From Bacillota bacterium (GTDB lineage: Bacteria > Bacillota > Clostridia > Acetivibrionales > DSM-1351), in the NCBI GenBank assembly GCA_023433945.1, contig JAEYTP010000075.1:37985-101984 (forward strand): a DNA stretch of 64,000 nucleotides, in the 5' to 3' direction. Numbering within the stretch: the first letter of the stretch is position 1; each line of letters starts with the position of its first letter. A program made the position numbers and the translations under genes. The notes beneath the pieces were generated by a model that saw nothing but the letters and a program-made list of their open reading frames with translations, was not told the DNA's origin and ran no database searches. Shown piece after piece: positions 44,603 through 52,721 of the stretch.

Positions 44603-47050
44603 ATGAAAGCAATAATTATGGCTGGTGGTGAGGGGTCAAGATTACGCCCATTAACTTGTGATCTGCCAAAGCCCATGGTTCCTATAATAAATAAGCCTGT
44701 TATTGAACATACAATTGGCTTGCTCAAGCAATATGGAATTACCGAAATAGGAATAACTCTCATGTTCCATCCACAGATAATAAAAGACTATCTTGGCAAT
44801 GGCAAAAGTCTTGGGGTCGATATTACGTATTTCGTTGAAGAGTCCCCCCTAGGAACTGCTGGAGGACTCAAAGCTGCAAAGGACTTTTTGGATGAAACCT
44901 TTATTGTAATTAGCGGAGATTCTCTAACCAATCTTAACATAAAAAAAGCACTTGACTTCCACATCGAGAAACAGTCCTTAGCAACAATTGTATTAACTAA
45001 GGTAGCTATGCCACTAGAATACGGTATGGTTTTGACAGGTCCAAATGGTAATATTACCGGATTTCTTGAAAAACCCAGCTGGGGTGAAGTGTTTAGTGAT
45101 ACTATCAATACCGGTACTTATATCTTGGAACCCACCATTCTTGACTATATTTCTTCAGGTCGAAGAACCGACTTTAGTATGGATATATTCCCTTCTCTTC
45201 TAAAAGATAATATGCCTTTATACGGATACATCCTAAATGAATATTGGTGCGATATAGGCGATATACATTCCTATATCAAATCACAAAACGATGTGCTGGA
45301 TGGCTTGGTTGGTACTTTATTTGATGGCACACAGATTAGTGATAATGTATGGGTAGGCCCAGGTACCATTATTGATTCAACAGCTCAGGTTAATGGCCCC
45401 TGCATCATAGGTAGCAACTGTAAGATTGGAAAAGGTACCGTTATTGATAAGTATTGCATTATTGGTAATAATGTCACTGTTGAGGATAATGTATCAGTGA
45501 AGCGTAGTATTATTTGGAATAATAGTTATATTGAGCATGGCAGTGAACTAAGAGGTGCAGTACTATGTAACCGGGTTAATCTAAAGTACTATGTATCGGT
45601 ATTTGAAAATGCAGTTATAGGCGAAGGATGTAAAATTAACGAACGCTGTATAATTAAGCCCAATGTCAAGATTTGGCCTGAAAAAACAATAGAACCTTTG
45701 GCCATCGTAGATAGAAATATGATTTGGGGTTCAAAGCATGCACACAAGATTTTTGGGCAAAATGGTATATCAGGTATTATAAATGTCGATATATCACCTG
45801 AATTTGCCACAAGATTAGGTGCTGCATATGGGAGTCAGTTCAAGTTAGGAAGTAGAGTTGTTGTTAGTTCCACCAACTCCAACAGTGCAAGAATGTTTAA
45901 GCATGCTTTTATATCAGGTATACTTTCTGTTGGTGTGGAAGTTTACAATATGAGCAGTTTGCTTACTCCTATATCTAGAAATGCCATTGATTTTCTTGCT
46001 GTTGAAGGCGGTATACATATCAAAAACGATGCTGATAATCCAAATATTTTGCGTGTAAGCTTTATGAATAAGCATGGTTGCGTTATAAACCATGTTGAAG
46101 AACGCAAAATAGAAAACTCATTTTTCAAGGAAGATTTTAAAAGATGCTCTGCTCAACAGATAAGCAGGCTAAATAATATAACTGATTTTAGTGATTACTA
46201 TATGCGTTCAGTTATAAATGCTGTTAATATATCCTGTATTAAGGAACGTCGCCCAATAATATGCATATTCTCGCCATCGGAATTCGTTATCTCCATCATT
46301 GAACCAATGCTCGTTCAAATAGGCTGTGAAGTAAAATGCTATAATTCACCCTCTTGCACAGAAAAGACATTTATAAATGAACAGATTTTAAGCACACAGG
46401 CTGAGTTTGGTGCTATAATAGACAAGAATGCAGAAAGTCTGATACTGGTAAACACTGACGGAACAGAAATAAAAGAGGATTTATTTCAAGCCTTTATTTC
46501 GCTTATTGTATTTAAAAGCCTTAATAATTCATATTTTTACCTTCCGATAACGGGTTCAGACGTAATTGAAAGGCTTGCTAAAAAATACAATTGCCGCACA
46601 AAACGTACCAAGAACTACCCCAACGCTGTTATTGAGGAAATTCTTTCAAATACAATGTTTAACAAAAAAGAAGGCCAGCTTCTTATTGATTTGGGGTTCG
46701 ATGCTTTTGCGGGATTGGTTAAAATAATAGAATTTATTTGCTGCAACAACACAACAGTTGATGAATTACTTAGTGAAATCCCTCCTTTTTATATGAGTAA
46801 AAAATGTATTTTTTGCCCATGGGAATTAAAAGGCAAGGTAATGAGAAACATTATTAGCGAACATACTGAGAAAAAGATAGAGTTAATTGATGGAATCAAG
46901 CTTTATTTAGAGAATGGCTGGGTACTTATTTTACCTGATGCAGATATACCCGCTTTTAGGATTATTGCTGAGAGTGCTTCGTCAGAGGAGGCAGAAACAA
47001 TTGCCGACAGGTATTATTCTATAGTAGAATCCATAATTCTTACCAACTGA
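44603..47050 (+). CDS. Mannose-1-phosphate guanylyltransferase / phosphomannomutase-like fusion
   Basis: The 815-residue protein has three parts. Residues ~1-235 are a nucleotidyltransferase (MKAIIMAGGEGSRLRPLTCD, then KPMVPIINKPVIEHTI). Residues ~245-370 are hexapeptide repeats of a left-handed helix. Residues ~380-815 resemble phosphohexomutases (ISPEFATRLGAAYGSQF, ARMFKHAFISGILSVGVEV). The phosphoserine loop normally reading SASHNP is here GGIHIKNDADNPN, and the usual GTSGIRG and DGDADR signatures are missing. The mutase part is therefore probably inactive. The start is ATG 44603 with GGGGTGA upstream. It may serve GDP-sugar or related synthesis; the substrate is not certain. Confidence 0.9.
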   Translation: MKAIIMAGGEGSRLRPLTCDLPKPMVPIINKPVIEHTIGLLKQYGITEIGITLMFHPQIIKDYLGNGKSLGVDITYFVEESPLGTAGGLKAAKDFLDETFIVISGDSLTNLNIKKALDFHIEKQSLATIVLTKVAMPLEYGMVLTGPNGNITGFLEKPSWGEVFSDTINTGTYILEPTILDYISSGRRTDFSMDIFPSLLKDNMPLYGYILNEYWCDIGDIHSYIKSQNDVLDGLVGTLFDGTQISDNVWVGPGTIIDSTAQVNGPCIIGSNCKIGKGTVIDKYCIIGNNVTVEDNVSVKRSIIWNNSYIEHGSELRGAVLCNRVNLKYYVSVFENAVIGEGCKINERCIIKPNVKIWPEKTIEPLAIVDRNMIWGSKHAHKIFGQNGISGIINVDISPEFATRLGAAYGSQFKLGSRVVVSSTNSNSARMFKHAFISGILSVGVEVYNMSSLLTPISRNAIDFLAVEGGIHIKNDADNPNILRVSFMNKHGCVINHVEERKIENSFFKEDFKRCSAQQISRLNNITDFSDYYMRSVINAVNISCIKERRPIICIFSPSEFVISIIEPMLVQIGCEVKCYNSPSCTEKTFINEQILSTQAEFGAIIDKNAESLILVNTDGTEIKEDLFQAFISLIVFKSLNNSYFYLPITGSDVIERLAKKYNCRTKRTKNYPNAVIEEILSNTMFNKKEGQLLIDLGFDAFAGLVKIIEFICCNNTTVDELLSEIPPFYMSKKCIFCPWELKGKVMRNIISEHTEKKIELIDGIKLYLENGWVLILPDADIPAFRIIAESASSEEAETIADRYYSIVESIILTN

Positions 47051-47071
47051 AAGGAAAATATTAATTTATAT

Positions 47072-47968
47072 ATGAGAAACGTGATTGCACTAAACAGACA
47101 TAACGGCAAAAAAATAGACAGAGTAATAAGAGAATTTTTCCCTAATGTCAGTTCAGGTATGCTATATAAAGCCTTGAGAAAAAAAGATGTTAAAGTCAAT
47201 GGAAATAGAGTAAAAGAAGATTATATAGTTAGTACTGGAGATTCAATCGATATATATATTATAGACGAGCTTTTACTTGGTAGAGAGGAGGACGGCTTTT
47301 CAATAATTTATGATGATGAAAACCTTATCATTGCAAACAAAGCCGCAGGTCTCCCTGTCCATCCTGACAGAAACCAAAAAGAGGCGACACTTATAGACAA
47401 ACTTCAAAAAAAGTTCGGACCCGATGTAGCGCTTTGTCATAGGTTGGACCGAAATACCAGCGGCTTAATTATAGCTGCCAAAAATCAGCCCTCATTGGAT
47501 ATACTTCTTCAAAAGATTAAAGACAAGGAAATTGAAAAATATTATCAGTGTATTGTTTTGGGGCAAATGGAAAAAAATCAGGAAGAGCTTATAGCATATC
47601 ACGATAAAAATGAGCAAATTAGCAGAGTTTTTATTTCGGATGTTAAAACCTTAGGTTCTCAAAAAATCATAACACGGTATAAAGTTATTGATACCTTTCA
47701 AGACACAAGTCTTCTGGAGGTAGAGCTTATTACCGGGAAAACACATCAAATTAGAGCCCACTTAGCTCATGTAGGGCATCCTATAATAGGAGATGGCAAA
47801 TACGGTACCAACATAATAAATAAGCAGTATTCTGCCAAATGCCAACTTCTTTGTGCATACAAACTAGTATTTAATTTTTCAACAACAGCTCACCATTTAA
47901 ATTATCTCAATAATAAAAGCTTTGAAATTAAAGCACCCTTTGATATAAGGTCAATAAAAAAAGGCTGA
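47072..47968 (+). CDS. RluD-family pseudouridine synthase with S4 domain
   Basis: The 298-residue enzyme converts uridine to pseudouridine in structured RNA. An N-terminal S4 RNA-binding domain (MLYKALRKKDVKVNGNRVK) is followed by the catalytic domain with CHRLDRNTSGLIIAAKN holding the nucleophilic Asp near residue 130, and by GKTHQIRAHLAHVGHPIIGD. AAAGGA lies 17 bases before ATG 47072, further than usual. The last codons (KKG and stop) form the left arm of the terminator at 47956-47987. Confidence 0.93.
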   Translation: MRNVIALNRHNGKKIDRVIREFFPNVSSGMLYKALRKKDVKVNGNRVKEDYIVSTGDSIDIYIIDELLLGREEDGFSIIYDDENLIIANKAAGLPVHPDRNQKEATLIDKLQKKFGPDVALCHRLDRNTSGLIIAAKNQPSLDILLQKIKDKEIEKYYQCIVLGQMEKNQEELIAYHDKNEQISRVFISDVKTLGSQKIITRYKVIDTFQDTSLLEVELITGKTHQIRAHLAHVGHPIIGDGKYGTNIINKQYSAKCQLLCAYKLVFNFSTTAHHLNYLNNKSFEIKAPFDIRSIKKG

Positions 47969-47987
47969 GTATAATCAGCCTTTTTTT
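47956..47987. terminator. Shared bidirectional terminator of two convergent genes
   Basis: AAGGCTGA (47961-47968) and TCAGCCTT (47975-47982) form the stem, flanked by seven A and seven T. The two stop codons TGA lie inside the two arms, so each gene's last codons AAA AAA GGC TGA are part of the terminator. Confidence 0.95.
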
Positions 47988-48844
47988 ATAAACATTACTA
48001 CGAAAATTTTGCCGTATGTGTTGCTATTAACTATACCAATTCCAGTATGGGTAAACTTTCCGTTAAAGAGATTGTTGCTGCTTTCATCCATCCACGCTTT
48101 CAGAGCACCGCTTAATTCAGTGTTTCCTGCTATATTCTCCCCTGCCATTGTAAATTTCACGCCCTCTTTCTTCATCATATCAAACGGAGAGCCGTAATAA
48201 GGGGAATCGTGTTTAAAGTAGTTATTTCTATCCATGTCAATAGCTTTTAGCCTTGCTACATTGACTAAGTCTGCATCAAATTTGAGAGCAGCTAGTCCCT
48301 TCTTTGTTCTTTCACTATTTATCATATCTAGAAGGCTTTGCTCATCGGGCAAAATTCCGTCTACTGGTTTTTCAACCTCTTGCTTTATAGTACTCGCTTG
48401 CGTTTTTATAGTTGCAGTGTTTTTAGAATTATCGCTGTTTGCCTTATTTGAAGCAGAGCTGTTTTGCGTATTCTTTGAGTCTGATTTAGTATTTTTTTGA
48501 TCAGCAGGCTTAGCACTTACATTCTGCACTTGGCTTTGAACAGCCTTAACATAATCCTTGCTAATCGCTCCTACTCTGCCATTTTTTCCATAATACACCG
48601 CATACCAGTCACCTAGCTTTCCCATTACTGTGACGGTTTCTCCCTTTTGTAGCTTACAAATAATATCAAAGGTAGTTGCCGGGCCAGTTCTGAAATTTAC
48701 ATTGCTAGCACTAATAACAGCCTGATTAAAACTAACTGCCTGATAAGCCAATGAGCACTCTACAGCTGAGGCTTGAGGTATTAGTACCAAGCATAAACTC
48801 AATATAATTGTTGTTGTAATAGTTCTTGATATATTCTTCTTCAT
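47975..48844 (-). CDS. Secreted SH3b plus CAP-domain protein
   Basis: A signal peptide (about 1-27, ending ASAVE) leads a bacterial SH3 domain (about 36-95, NVNFRTGPATTFDIICKL and GDWYAVYYGKNGRVG). A Lys/Ser/Asn-rich linker (about 100-155) and a C-terminal CAP/SCP domain (about 165-289, LLDMINSERTKKGLAALKFD) follow, as in B. subtilis YkwD-like and spore-coat-associated proteins. Cavity His (NYFKHDSP) and Glu (AGENIA) are present. The usual GHR-N segment is replaced by DESSNNLFNGKF, so one conserved His is absent. AGGAGGGG precedes the ATG. Confidence 0.92.
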   Translation of the reverse strand: MKKNISRTITTTIILSLCLVLIPQASAVECSLAYQAVSFNQAVISASNVNFRTGPATTFDIICKLQKGETVTVMGKLGDWYAVYYGKNGRVGAISKDYVKAVQSQVQNVSAKPADQKNTKSDSKNTQNSSASNKANSDNSKNTATIKTQASTIKQEVEKPVDGILPDEQSLLDMINSERTKKGLAALKFDADLVNVARLKAIDMDRNNYFKHDSPYYGSPFDMMKKEGVKFTMAGENIAGNTELSGALKAWMDESSNNLFNGKFTHTGIGIVNSNTYGKIFVVMFIKKG

Positions 48845-48986
48845 GTAACCCCTCCTGTTATATTCATATTATTTCCATTTCCGGAATAAATATAACAATT
48901 TATAGTATGTCTATTTTAATGTTAGGTTACCTTGCATATAATCAAGATAGTGTTATATAATAAATCAATGTAACAAAGGATGTAGC

Positions 48987-49043
48987 ATGAGAAAGTTTGT
49001 AAAATACAGCAACATGGCAATGCAATACTTAATAATAGTTTAA
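48987..49043 (+). CDS. Possible 18-residue leader peptide
   Basis: ATG 48987 has AAAGGA eight bases upstream and opens MRKFVKYSNMAMQYLIIV before TAA. It lies 36 bases before the IspF-like gene. It may be a leader peptide, a remnant of a longer gene, or chance. No codon repetition typical of attenuators is present. Confidence 0.3.
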   Translation: MRKFVKYSNMAMQYLIIV

Positions 49044-49079
49044 CCAATAAAAATATTAACATTAATAAAGGGATTTAAT

Positions 49080-49550
49080 ATGAAGGTTGGAATAGGCCAA
49101 GATAGTCATAGATTTGAAAACCCCAGCACCAATAAACAGTTTATTTTAGGCGGAGTTATGTTCGAAGGAGTAAAGCCTCTCGAAGGTAACAGCGATGCTG
49201 ATGTAGTACTTCATGCGCTTGCAAATGCAATATCAGGCGTTTCATGTGTTAATATTCTGGGGAAAATTAGTGATGAAATGTGTCTCAAACAAGGCATTAC
49301 AGATAGCTCAATGTATGTAAAAGAAGCCCTTAAATATTTAGGTGCTCACAAGATAGTTCATGTATCAATCTCAATAGAATGTAGCTATCCGAAGATTTCA
49401 CCTAAAATACCAGAGATGAGAAATGCAATTGCAAGTTTGCTGGATATACCTGATAATTGTGTAGGTATAACGGCTACCACTGGGGAAGGTTTGACAGCTT
49501 TTGGGCAGGGCCTTGGCATACAATCCTTTTGCTGTGTAACAGCAGTATAA
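49080..49550 (+). CDS. Divergent IspF homologue (MEcPP synthase-like)
   Basis: IspF closes the 2,4-cyclodiphosphate ring in the MEP isoprenoid pathway. The 156-residue protein aligns over its length (VGIGQDSHRF with D-x-H metal ligands, GNSDADVVLHALANAISG, PKIPEMRNAIASLL, GITATTGEGL). Departures from the usual pattern are Asn for His in GHSDxD, Asn for Asp in HA-x2-D, loss of LGDIGxxFPD (here VNILGKISDEM) and a changed TTTEKLGFTG loop. It lies opposite and convergent to ispD rather than behind it. It may be a second, altered copy; activity is doubtful. Confidence 0.8.
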   Translation: MKVGIGQDSHRFENPSTNKQFILGGVMFEGVKPLEGNSDADVVLHALANAISGVSCVNILGKISDEMCLKQGITDSSMYVKEALKYLGAHKIVHVSISIECSYPKISPKIPEMRNAIASLLDIPDNCVGITATTGEGLTAFGQGLGIQSFCCVTAV

Positions 49551-49655
49551 ATACATGTTGCATATTTACTCATTTACTCTGGATCAGCAGCTTACTTAAG
49601 ATTTGCAATTTCCTTAAGATTAGAATCATTTGAATGGACCCTAGGATTAGCATAG

Positions 49656-50390
49656 CTAATAGGATTTAGCCTGATTATTTAGTATAGCCTCCCCGAAAAT
49701 CATATCTTCTGGGGTGGTTATTTTTATATTGATGTAGCTGCCTTCCACAATTTTGGCCCTAGTACCCATTCTTTCTACAAGCATCAGATCGTCAGTACCA
49801 ACAAAGCCCTCTTCATCTGCAGCTTGGTGCGCTTCCATTATAGCTGGATAAAAAAAAGCCTGGGGAGTCTGAATACTCCATAGCTTGCTCCTATCAGGAG
49901 TGTGACTAACGAAATTGTTTTCATCTGCAACTTTTAATGTATCCTTAACCTTAACACCAACACCGCATGCTCCAGTTTCGAAAACAGCATCAATACATGC
50001 TTCTATATGTTTGTTGCCGATAAAAGGCCTTGCACCATCATGAATAAGGACAACATCACATTCATCTGTTTGAATGCTCTTTAGTCCATTAAATACTGAA
50101 ATCTGCCGTTCTGTTCCACCAGCCACTATTTTTTTAACTTTACATAAATTATATTTATCAATGATGTTTTTCTTGCAGTAAATTATATCTTTTTCATTAA
50201 TAACAATAATAATACCGTCTACTCTGTCACAGTTTTGAAACGCTATTATTGTTCTAGCTAAGACTGGAATTCCCATCAACTCAATATATTGCTTATTGAT
50301 ACTAGATTTCATTCTAGAGCCTGAACCAGCTGCTGTAATTATCGCATATACTCGAAAAGCCGAGTTTTTTTCAGGTAAGATATTAACCAA
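49656..50390 (-). CDS. ispD: 2-C-methyl-D-erythritol 4-phosphate cytidylyltransferase
   Basis: IspD couples MEP to CTP in isoprenoid synthesis. The nucleotide loop AIITAAGSGSRMKSSINKQY, then AGGTERQISVFNGL, VLIHDGARPFI and a final IKITTPEDM are typical. The start is TTG 50390, six bases after the upstream stop; no other start gives a complete N-terminus, so the first ~13 residues are less certain. It ends the carD - PIN/TRAM - ispD run. A normal ispF does not follow it. Confidence 0.94.
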   Translation of the reverse strand: MVNILPEKNSAFRVYAIITAAGSGSRMKSSINKQYIELMGIPVLARTIIAFQNCDRVDGIIIVINEKDIIYCKKNIIDKYNLCKVKKIVAGGTERQISVFNGLKSIQTDECDVVLIHDGARPFIGNKHIEACIDAVFETGACGVGVKVKDTLKVADENNFVSHTPDRSKLWSIQTPQAFFYPAIMEAHQAADEEGFVGTDDLMLVERMGTRAKIVEGSYINIKITTPEDMIFGEAILNNQAKSY

Positions 50391-50396
50391 TCCCTT

Positions 50397-51455
50397 CTAC
50401 TTATTCAATTTAGCAAATACAAGTCTACCTGATGAGGTTTGCAAAACACTAGTTACCTGCACAGGAATTTGCTCCCCAACGTACTTTCTACCACCTTCTA
50501 CCACCACCATAGTGCCATCATCTAGAAATGCAACGCCCTGGCCATTCTCTTTTCCCTCTTTTACAATCAGGACATCCATTTCCTCACCTGGGAGTGCTAT
50601 AGGCTTTACAGCATTTGCTAAATCATTTATGTTTAGAACCCTTATACCTTTTAGTGCACAAACCTTACTTAAATTATAGTCTGTTGTTATAAGGTTACCC
50701 TTTAGTTTTTGGGCAGTACGCATCAGCTTTTCATCAACCTCTAATGCTTCAGGTATGTCATATTCTTCTATTCGAACATTTACCTTACCCTCTTTTTGTA
50801 AAAGATTTAATATGTCTAGTCCTCTTCTGCCTCTCGCTCTTCTCAACGCATCCTGTGAATCAGAAATATGTCTTAATTCTTCTAATACAAAAGAAGGAAC
50901 GACAAACTCTCCATCAATAAATCCAGCACTGCTAACATCTAGTATTCTTCCGTCAATAATTGTACTAGTATCAAGTATTTTATAGTTTGCTACCTGCAAG
51001 GCTCTAGAATGGCCCGTTTTTGAATCCTTGATTACTTCAAATATATTTTCGTTCCTCTTTCGAAGTGCAAGCGCTACACCTAGCGTACCAAACAAGAAGT
51101 TCAGCATAACCGATATTGGCAATCCTATTACCTCAATCTTAATAATAGGGATACTTATAAGATTTGCAACAATAAGTCCAATTATAAGGCCTACAGCACA
51201 CATTAATAATTCTGCCAAAGTAATGGTAGTAAGCATTTTTTCCAAGTCATCAATAAATGAACCAACGTATTCTATAATCTTACTTGCAATAAAATAGAAA
51301 AAAGCACAAAAAACCAACGAACACAAGATATATAATGCATTCCTGGCATTTTCATTAAGATCAATATTATTTTCAATAAATATAGTACGCAAAATTGTAA
51401 AGCCCGTAATTGCTCCAAGAAATGAAAAAGAAACTGTTAATATTCTATTTAGCAC
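50397..51455 (-). CDS. Membrane PIN/TRAM-domain protein (YacL-like)
   Basis: Four N-terminal membrane helices (about residues 5-130) precede a PIN nuclease-like domain with ILDTSTIIDGRILDVSSAGF near residue 158, and a TRAM domain with AVKPIALPGEEMDVLIVKEG near 290. The same architecture occurs in B. subtilis YacL, located at the same place in the ctsR-ispD gene order. Its role is unknown; RNA cleavage is a suggestion from the fold. GTG 51455 has AAGGAG seven bases upstream. Confidence 0.93.
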   Translation of the reverse strand: MLNRILTVSFSFLGAITGFTILRTIFIENNIDLNENARNALYILCSLVFCAFFYFIASKIIEYVGSFIDDLEKMLTTITLAELLMCAVGLIIGLIVANLISIPIIKIEVIGLPISVMLNFLFGTLGVALALRKRNENIFEVIKDSKTGHSRALQVANYKILDTSTIIDGRILDVSSAGFIDGEFVVPSFVLEELRHISDSQDALRRARGRRGLDILNLLQKEGKVNVRIEEYDIPEALEVDEKLMRTAQKLKGNLITTDYNLSKVCALKGIRVLNINDLANAVKPIALPGEEMDVLIVKEGKENGQGVAFLDDGTMVVVEGGRKYVGEQIPVQVTSVLQTSSGRLVFAKLNK

Positions 51456-51493
51456 TTTAAATCTCCTTCAAAAGGTAATAAGCAACTCAGTCA

Positions 51494-51967
51494 TTAAAGG
51501 TTTTCAACTATTTTTGTCTCTACCTCGTGCTGATTTAATCCTTTTGCAAGAACCAACTCGCTAATCAATATCTGTTTTGCACTAGCAAGCATTTTTCTTT
51601 CACCTGTTGAGAGTCCTCTATCACGATCACGCTGCATAAGTGAACGTACTACTTCTGCAACCTCAAAAATGTTGCCACTTTTAATTTTGACCATGTTTTC
51701 TCTATATCGTTTATTCCAGTTTGTAGAGCATTCACTACAGTCGCAACTCAATATAGCAAATACCTTGTCTGCATCTGAAATACTAATAACATCCCTAACA
51801 CCAATTTCATCAACATTGTCTGTAGGAATCATTACTTTCAGATCTCCAATAGGGATGCTCATCACATAATAACTGCATCGCCTACCAAGTATTTCCCTTT
51901 CTTCAATCGACTCTATCACGCCTGCACCATGCATAGGATATACAATCTTGTCCCCTACGTTATACAT
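51494..51967 (-). CDS. carD: CarD/CdnL-family RNA polymerase-binding regulator
   Basis: CarD-type proteins bind the RNA polymerase beta subunit and stabilise open promoter complexes. The N-terminal ~60 residues (MYNVGDKIVYPMHGAGVIES) form the Tudor-like RID, and the rest is helical with RYRENMVKIKSGNIFEVAEV and RMLASAKQILISEL-like segments. The protein has 157 residues. The start is ATG 51967 with GGGGG upstream; the GTG at 51982 precedes it. It is the first gene of the carD - PIN/TRAM - ispD unit. Confidence 0.94.
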   Translation of the reverse strand: MYNVGDKIVYPMHGAGVIESIEEREILGRRCSYYVMSIPIGDLKVMIPTDNVDEIGVRDVISISDADKVFAILSCDCSECSTNWNKRYRENMVKIKSGNIFEVAEVVRSLMQRDRDRGLSTGERKMLASAKQILISELVLAKGLNQHEVETKIVENL

Positions 51968-52029
51968 AAGCAACCCCCACAAAAAATAACGCGAATGTCT
52001 TTATCATATGTATATCCAAAAAGCAGTAA

Positions 52030-52054
52030 AACGCACTAATCAGAAGAGTGCGTT
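52030..52054 (-). other. Leader hairpin upstream of carD
   Basis: AACGCACT (52030-52037) and AGTGCGTT (52047-52054) form a perfect eight-base stem. On the minus strand TTACTGCTTTTTGG follows. It lies 63 bases before the carD start and may be a weak terminator or attenuator. Confidence 0.4.
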
Positions 52055-52172
52055 CATTGTGATTTTCGGTATTATCTCTAAAATTTAGTATACTACAAAG
52101 GACTTGCCTTGTCAAAACATGATGGCAATTAAAGTTAAATTTTTATATCTCTTAAAAAATATGTGTTTTTGT

Positions 52173-52201
52173 TTGACAGCATATAGCAGTACACGTATAA
52201 T
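52173..52201 (+). promoter_or_regulatory. Consensus sigma-A promoter
   Basis: TTGACA (52173-52178), 17 bases and TATAAT (52196-52201) match the consensus at all twelve positions. It lies 55 bases upstream of the 131-residue protein gene and should drive strong constitutive transcription of it. Confidence 0.9.
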
Positions 52202-52256
52202 AATAATAGCATGAAACAAAGCATTTAGGCTTATCCTTGAAGAAAGGACAATAAAC

Positions 52257-52652
52257 ATGAAAGACATTCTAATTGACGATTTTCAATACACTGCTCAGGA
52301 GTTGTTAGTTCGGAATAGAAGTATCCTAGACCTAATTACCAAATACCAAGATTCTAACTCCAGAGTTAACAGAGCTATTATCAAGTCAGTCACCCAGTGC
52401 GGCTGTGTAAAGATTACTGCAAAAAAGCAAGACATACCTGATGATGCCAGTTTTGACCAAGTGAAGGATGTTGTTCAAAATCACCTTGAAGGAGCTCTTT
52501 GTGACAGTTGTCGTGACGCTATCGAAAGAGATATGGGACGCAATATGTTCTACCTTGCATCCTTATGTAATGCTCTTGACTTAAACCTTTATGATATTGT
52601 TCTAAAGGAAAACGATAGAATTCAAATGCTTGGGAAGTATAACCTTAGATAA
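52257..52652 (+). CDS. MazG-like helical protein of unknown function (131 aa)
   Basis: The protein is helical. It contains SVTQCGCVKITAKKQDIP in the middle, CDSCRD near residue 88 and a C-terminal MGRNMFYLASLCNALDLNLYD that resembles the end of MazG-type pyrophosphohydrolases, but without the clear Glu/Asp metal motif. I recall similar proteins in related clostridia at the same place next to disA, but I cannot name the family with certainty. It has its own perfect promoter and a terminator (52673-52691). It is inserted on the opposite strand between disA and carD. Confidence 0.75.
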   Translation: MKDILIDDFQYTAQELLVRNRSILDLITKYQDSNSRVNRAIIKSVTQCGCVKITAKKQDIPDDASFDQVKDVVQNHLEGALCDSCRDAIERDMGRNMFYLASLCNALDLNLYDIVLKENDRIQMLGKYNLR

Positions 52653-52672
52653 TAAGTATATGAGACAAAAAC

Positions 52673-52691
52673 AGCCGCTATTATAGCGGCT
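52673..52691. terminator. Intrinsic terminator after the 131-residue gene
   Basis: AGCCGCTA (52673-52680), three bases and TAGCGGCT (52684-52691) form a perfect stem, followed by TATTTTATAT on the plus strand. It also lies just after the convergent disA stop. Confidence 0.8.
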
Positions 52692-52721
52692 TATTTTATA
52701 TCCAACAATATTTCAATGGTA

